From Allomuricauda ruestringensis DSM 13258 (GTDB lineage: Bacteria > Bacteroidota > Bacteroidia > Flavobacteriales > Flavobacteriaceae): a stretch of DNA of 64,000 bases. The notes below the pieces were generated by a model. That model had not been told where the DNA came from and made no database searches. It saw only the letters and a program-made list of their open reading frames with translations. The stretch spans positions 372,001-436,000 of the forward strand of contig NC_015945.1 of the NCBI RefSeq assembly GCF_000224085.1. The letters are read 5' to 3'. Within the stretch, counting starts at the first letter, position 1; every line of letters starts with the position of its first letter. Positions 60,962-64,000 of this stretch are shown piece after piece. The position numbers and the translations under genes are program-made.

Positions 60962-62220
60962 TCAATTGGAACGTGATATTGGGCATTGCCAAAACGCATC
61001 TTCTCACCAAGATGAAATCTACCGTGACAGCCACGCTGGGGGTCACTTTTGGAATCGGTTCCTACATCACCTTAGTGAGTTTCATGACAGGACTGAACAC
61101 TATGCTGGATGATCTGGTGCTGAACCAAACTCCCCACATCCACATCTATAATGAGATTCGTCCCTCCCCTGAACAACCCATTGCCCTTTATGACGATTTC
61201 AAGAACGCATTCAACGTGGTGCACTCCATAAAACCCAAATTGAGCCAGAAAAAAATCCACAATGCGCTACCCATTCTCAATTATCTGAAAAAACAGCCAA
61301 ACGTGTATGGGGCCACACCACAGTTAAGGGCACAGATTTTTTATTTATCCGGTTCCATGGAACTGGGAGGCAATCTTATCGGGGTAGATATCATGGAAGA
61401 AGTCCGATTGTCCAACCTACGGGACAATATTGTGGAAGGCTCCCCCGAAGCCTTAAAAAATAATGAGAATGGTATTTTATTGGGGGCAGGGCTCGCTGAA
61501 AAAATGTCTTTGTCGCTTGGCGACAGGGTACAGATAAGTACGGTGTCCGGAAATATCTTCCCCTTGAAGATAGTGGGCATTTACCAAAGTGGCATTGCAG
61601 AAGTGGACAATGTCCAAAGCTTTACCAATCTGAAGACCGTACAGCGGATTTTGGGGGAAGCAGAAAATTATGTCACGGATATCAACATTAAATTGTTGGA
61701 CATTACAGAGGCCCAATCCATGGCAGAACGCTTGGAAAAACAGTTCAATGTCAAGGCCATGGGAATCAACGAGGCCAACGCACAGTTTGAAACGGGCTCG
61801 AACATCAGGAACCTAATCACCTATGCGGTTTCCATCACCTTGCTTATTGTGGCCGGATTTGGCATTTACAACATCTTGAACATGCTCATTTATGAAAAAA
61901 TGAAAGACATAGCCATACTCAAGGCGACCGGATTTTCGGGAACGGACGTGCAACTTATCTTTATGGGACAGGCCATGATCATTGGTATTGCAGGTGGCGT
62001 TTTGGGACTGTTGATCGGGTTAGTGCTCTCAAAGATCATTGACCAGACCCCTTTTGAAACAGAGGCCCTGCCTACCATCACCACCTATCCTGTAAATTAC
62101 GACCCGACCTATTATATCATTGGGATTACTTTTGCCCTTTTGTCAACCTTTGTGGCGGGCTATTTGCCCTCGAACAGGGCCAAAAATATCGATCCCGTAA
62201 AAATTATCAGAGGAACCTGA
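60958..62220 (+). CDS. MacB/LolCE-type ABC permease
   Basis: A 420-residue inner-membrane permease with an FtsX domain. N-terminal helix (WNVILGIAKTHLLTKMKSTVTATLGVTFGIGSY..., helix ~28-50), a large periplasmic domain (MacB_PCD, about 55-285, with the VYGATPQLRAQIFY part), then three C-terminal helices (about 290-415, SITLLIVAGFGIYNILNMLIYEKMKDIAILKATGFSG), the FtsX signature. It lies between the adaptor and the ATPase genes, with four-base overlap to the former and a ten-base gap to the latter. One polypeptide, so probably a homodimer. Substrate unknown. Confidence 0.9.
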   Translation: MINWNVILGIAKTHLLTKMKSTVTATLGVTFGIGSYITLVSFMTGLNTMLDDLVLNQTPHIHIYNEIRPSPEQPIALYDDFKNAFNVVHSIKPKLSQKKIHNALPILNYLKKQPNVYGATPQLRAQIFYLSGSMELGGNLIGVDIMEEVRLSNLRDNIVEGSPEALKNNENGILLGAGLAEKMSLSLGDRVQISTVSGNIFPLKIVGIYQSGIAEVDNVQSFTNLKTVQRILGEAENYVTDINIKLLDITEAQSMAERLEKQFNVKAMGINEANAQFETGSNIRNLITYAVSITLLIVAGFGIYNILNMLIYEKMKDIAILKATGFSGTDVQLIFMGQAMIIGIAGGVLGLLIGLVLSKIIDQTPFETEALPTITTYPVNYDPTYYIIGITFALLSTFVAGYLPSNRAKNIDPVKIIRGT

Positions 62221-62230
62221 TCCTGCGTTT

Positions 62231-62908
62231 ATGGAATTTGTAATGGAAACCAAGAATATCAACAAATACTTTCACAAGCCGAAGGAATTCCACGTGCTCA
62301 AAAACATATCCTTTGGGGTAAAGAAGGGTGAATTTACCTCTATCATGGGAAAATCAGGATCTGGAAAATCCACCTTGCTGTACATTCTTTCCACCATGGA
62401 CACGGACTATACGGGGCAGTTGTACCTCAACAATGACCTGGTAACGGGCAAATCCCAAAGGGAACTGTCCCGCATCCGCAACAAGAATATCGGTTTTGTG
62501 TTCCAGTTCCACTATTTGCTGTCCGAATTCAGTGTTTTGGAAAATGTGATGTTACCTGCAAAAAAACTCGGCGAAAAATCCCCTGCCGAGATTGAACGCA
62601 ACGCCCAACAAAAACTTGACATGCTCCACATAGGCCATCTGGCCCACCAGCGAGCCTCCCGAATCTCTGGAGGGGAAAAGCAACGCGTGGCCATTGCCCG
62701 GGCGTTGATCAACGACCCCACCATTTTGATGGGCGATGAACCCACGGGCAACTTGGACAGCCAAAACTCTGAAAACGTGTTCAACATCTTCAAAAAACTC
62801 AAGGAAGAACAAGGACTATCGCTCTTGGTGGTGACCCACGATGAGGATTTTGCCAAACGTACCGATCGTATCGTGCAGTTGGAAGACGGGGAGATCATTG
62901 CTCAATGA
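62231..62908 (+). CDS. ABC ATPase, LolD/MacB-type
   Basis: A 225-residue cytoplasmic ATPase. Walker A GKSGSGKST, IGFVFQFHYLLSEFSVLENVMLPAK (Q-loop), signature ISGGEKQRVAIARALINDP, Walker B ILMGDEPTGNLD, His switch VVTHDEDFAKR. This is the LolD/MacB subgroup, with FQFHYLLSEFSVLENVMLP. Third gene of the adaptor-permease-ATPase unit. A second ATG (62243) is four codons on. Its stop region overlaps the convergent Usp gene by seven bases, with no terminator between. Confidence 0.93.
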   Translation: MEFVMETKNINKYFHKPKEFHVLKNISFGVKKGEFTSIMGKSGSGKSTLLYILSTMDTDYTGQLYLNNDLVTGKSQRELSRIRNKNIGFVFQFHYLLSEFSVLENVMLPAKKLGEKSPAEIERNAQQKLDMLHIGHLAHQRASRISGGEKQRVAIARALINDPTILMGDEPTGNLDSQNSENVFNIFKKLKEEQGLSLLVVTHDEDFAKRTDRIVQLEDGEIIAQ

Positions 62909-63777
62909 AACAAGTTTTTGTTCAAACTGAGCAAAGGAAGTTGGGTCTTGGACATCATCTGCTTGACAAAATCCTTGTGGGCAAAGGGGGACAAAACGCT
63001 TTTATTGTTCCGCTCCAGCATGACCAAGACATCCATTTCCCTTCGCTTTGCGCACTGCTCCAAGGCACTGGAAACATTGTCCGAATAAATCAGTTCAAAT
63101 CCCAATTTTTCATACTTTACTTTATGTCTCAGCTTTTTTTGGAAACAGCGCATCTGTTCCTCCCCTTTTTCCCAATCCAGGGTACTTACATGGATTATTT
63201 TAACAAAAGCTTGATCTGGACCCGCCATGGTTTTGATGAGCCAATCTATCGCATGTATGTCTGTGTCTTCAAAATCAGAGGCATAGGCTATCTGCTCTAT
63301 TGAAAATTTATCCGTAGTTGGTGGTACCATCAAGAAGGGGCAGGGACTTTCCTGAATCATTTTTTTGGCATTGCTGCCCATTACCAAATTCCTGAATGCG
63401 TTGCTGCCCTTGGTTCCCATTATAACCAAAGATGCATCAAACTCAGTGACCACGTCAATGATAGCATCGTTTACCATTGCATTTTCCCTTACCATTAACT
63501 GGAGTTTTGTGCCATCCTTGATCTGTCCCAGATGTTTTTTATAGAAATCGACAAGTTTTTTGCGATTTTCTTCGAATGCTTCTTTCTCCATCTTGGCATA
63601 CGTCATGCTCAAGGGGGTCAACAGCGCCACATTCAAATCGAAAACATGGAGCACCAACAATCTTGAATCGAGCTTTTCGCTCAGGGTATTGGCCATTTTT
63701 AGGGCAGCTGCTGCATTGTTGGAACAATCTGTGGCACAAACAATAGGTCCCATAAGTTTTTTGCCCAAAACTATCAT
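62902..63777 (-). CDS. Universal stress protein, two domains
   Basis: A 291-residue tandem Usp. First domain: GPIVCATDCSNNAAAALKMANTLSEKL and SLVIMGTKGSNAFRNLVMGSNAKKMIQESPCPFLMVP, which holds the G-2x-G-9x-G nucleotide motif; second: IAYASDFEDTDIHAIDWLIKTM, VKIIHVSTLDWEKGEEQ, DVLVMLERNNKSVLSPFAHKDFVK. The frame stays open to 63903, but the 42 extra residues (rich in Trp, Phe, Arg) are not Usp-like, so ATG at 63777 is chosen. It is convergent with the ABC ATPase gene, overlapping by seven bases. Confidence 0.85.
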   Translation of the reverse strand: MIVLGKKLMGPIVCATDCSNNAAAALKMANTLSEKLDSRLLVLHVFDLNVALLTPLSMTYAKMEKEAFEENRKKLVDFYKKHLGQIKDGTKLQLMVRENAMVNDAIIDVVTEFDASLVIMGTKGSNAFRNLVMGSNAKKMIQESPCPFLMVPPTTDKFSIEQIAYASDFEDTDIHAIDWLIKTMAGPDQAFVKIIHVSTLDWEKGEEQMRCFQKKLRHKVKYEKLGFELIYSDNVSSALEQCAKRREMDVLVMLERNNKSVLSPFAHKDFVKQMMSKTQLPLLSLNKNLFH

Positions 63778-63903
63778 ATCGCAGCCTGTTTGGAAATGAC
63801 CTTGGTCACATCCAAATTGCAAAAGAGTCCTTTCCATATACCAAAAAGGGGCAATGGGCAAAGCTCTTTTTAGGCGGTTCCATTCATGGGTGACGTACAT
63901 CAT

Positions 63904-64000
63904 TTCAACAAAGCAAACTGCTAATTACCTTAGTTTCAGTTAAGTTGTGAAAACATTATTGTATAACCTAAAAAAAATGTGTCATGTCATTAGTTAAGTT
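63904..64000. other. Right edge, no gene seen
   Basis: The last 97 bases are A/T-rich and include no plausible coding start. They are probably the upstream region of the last Usp gene, cut by the window edge. No promoter-like pair was found. Confidence 0.5.

Noticed and set aside
1..64000. CRISPR array, prophage or insertion sequence
   Set aside because: No regularly spaced direct repeats, transposase, integrase or phage structural genes were seen.

Overview
This window is a chromosome segment from a member of the Bacteroidota, almost certainly a marine Flavobacteriaceae; the gene content resembles the Muricauda/Allomuricauda/Flagellimonas group, but genus is an inference. Grounds: A+T-rich DNA, promoters of the Bacteroidota form TTG-N18..21-TAnnTTTG, almost no Shine-Dalgarno sequences, flavobacterial families (DUF4197, DUF4266, DUF3570, DUF4920, DUF6268), type III glutamine synthetase, a two-zinc-motif DnaJ, BlaI/M56 pairs, a surface-type sulfatase and a TonB-dependent receptor. 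No phage, insertion sequence, integrase or CRISPR array was seen, and there is one tRNA (Arg, ACG).

Layout. 0-4.5 kb: a cut secreted protein, peptidase T, a YdeI-like protein, then a worn stretch with a hypothetical gene, a hydrolase remnant, a VOC protein, a small membrane-protein gene broken by a stop, and a PepSY protein. 4.6-13 kb: M28 peptidase and PPK2 kinase (overlapping), a secreted hypothetical, a sigma-54 activator without a DNA-binding domain, a DUF6268 barrel without a normal start codon, MscS, and a NatAB-like ABC exporter. 13-19.9 kb: dnaJ-grpE, an SDR epimerase-like protein, mnmD-DUF4920, ilvE, a MazG-like protein, small membrane proteins and the fluoride channel crcB. 20-23 kb: a nitrogen block (P-II, ammonium transporter, outer-membrane barrel). 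23-30.6 kb: DUF1684 lipoprotein, degenerate alpha/beta hydrolase, Lrp regulator, fused isobutyryl-CoA mutase icmF, and divergent purU.

30.8-36.5 kb: a short maltose locus (MFS transporter plus GH65 phosphorylase), DUF4197 and a DUF1579-like protein. 36.5-43.2 kb: pyrF, prfA and purM, with a five-gene envelope redox cassette (Rieske, thioredoxin, ApbE flavin transferase, DUF4266, DUF3570) lying between prfA and purM. 43.3-46.7 kb: divergent type III and type II glutamine synthetases. 46.8-51.3 kb: Na+/Ca2+ exchanger, a BlaI/M56 pair with twin operators, a small conserved protein, apt and tRNA-Arg. 51.6-57.9 kb: sulfatase, a lipoprotein formylglycine-generating enzyme, AraC regulator and TonB receptor, a self-contained sulfate-ester locus. 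57.9-64 kb: a MacAB/LolCDE-like ABC system flanked by three tandem-domain universal stress proteins.

The strongest candidate for an undescribed system is the redox cassette at 38.5-42.0 kb: ApbE, the enzyme that attaches FMN to proteins, is encoded with two unknown envelope proteins that share a short Ala-Ser-Ser-Gly motif resembling a flavinylation site. Second-rank points are the CCCTA/TAGGG boxes shared by the two nitrogen loci, the BlaI operators before an M56 protein with a SusC-plug-like tail, and the lipoprotein FGE beside its sulfatase.
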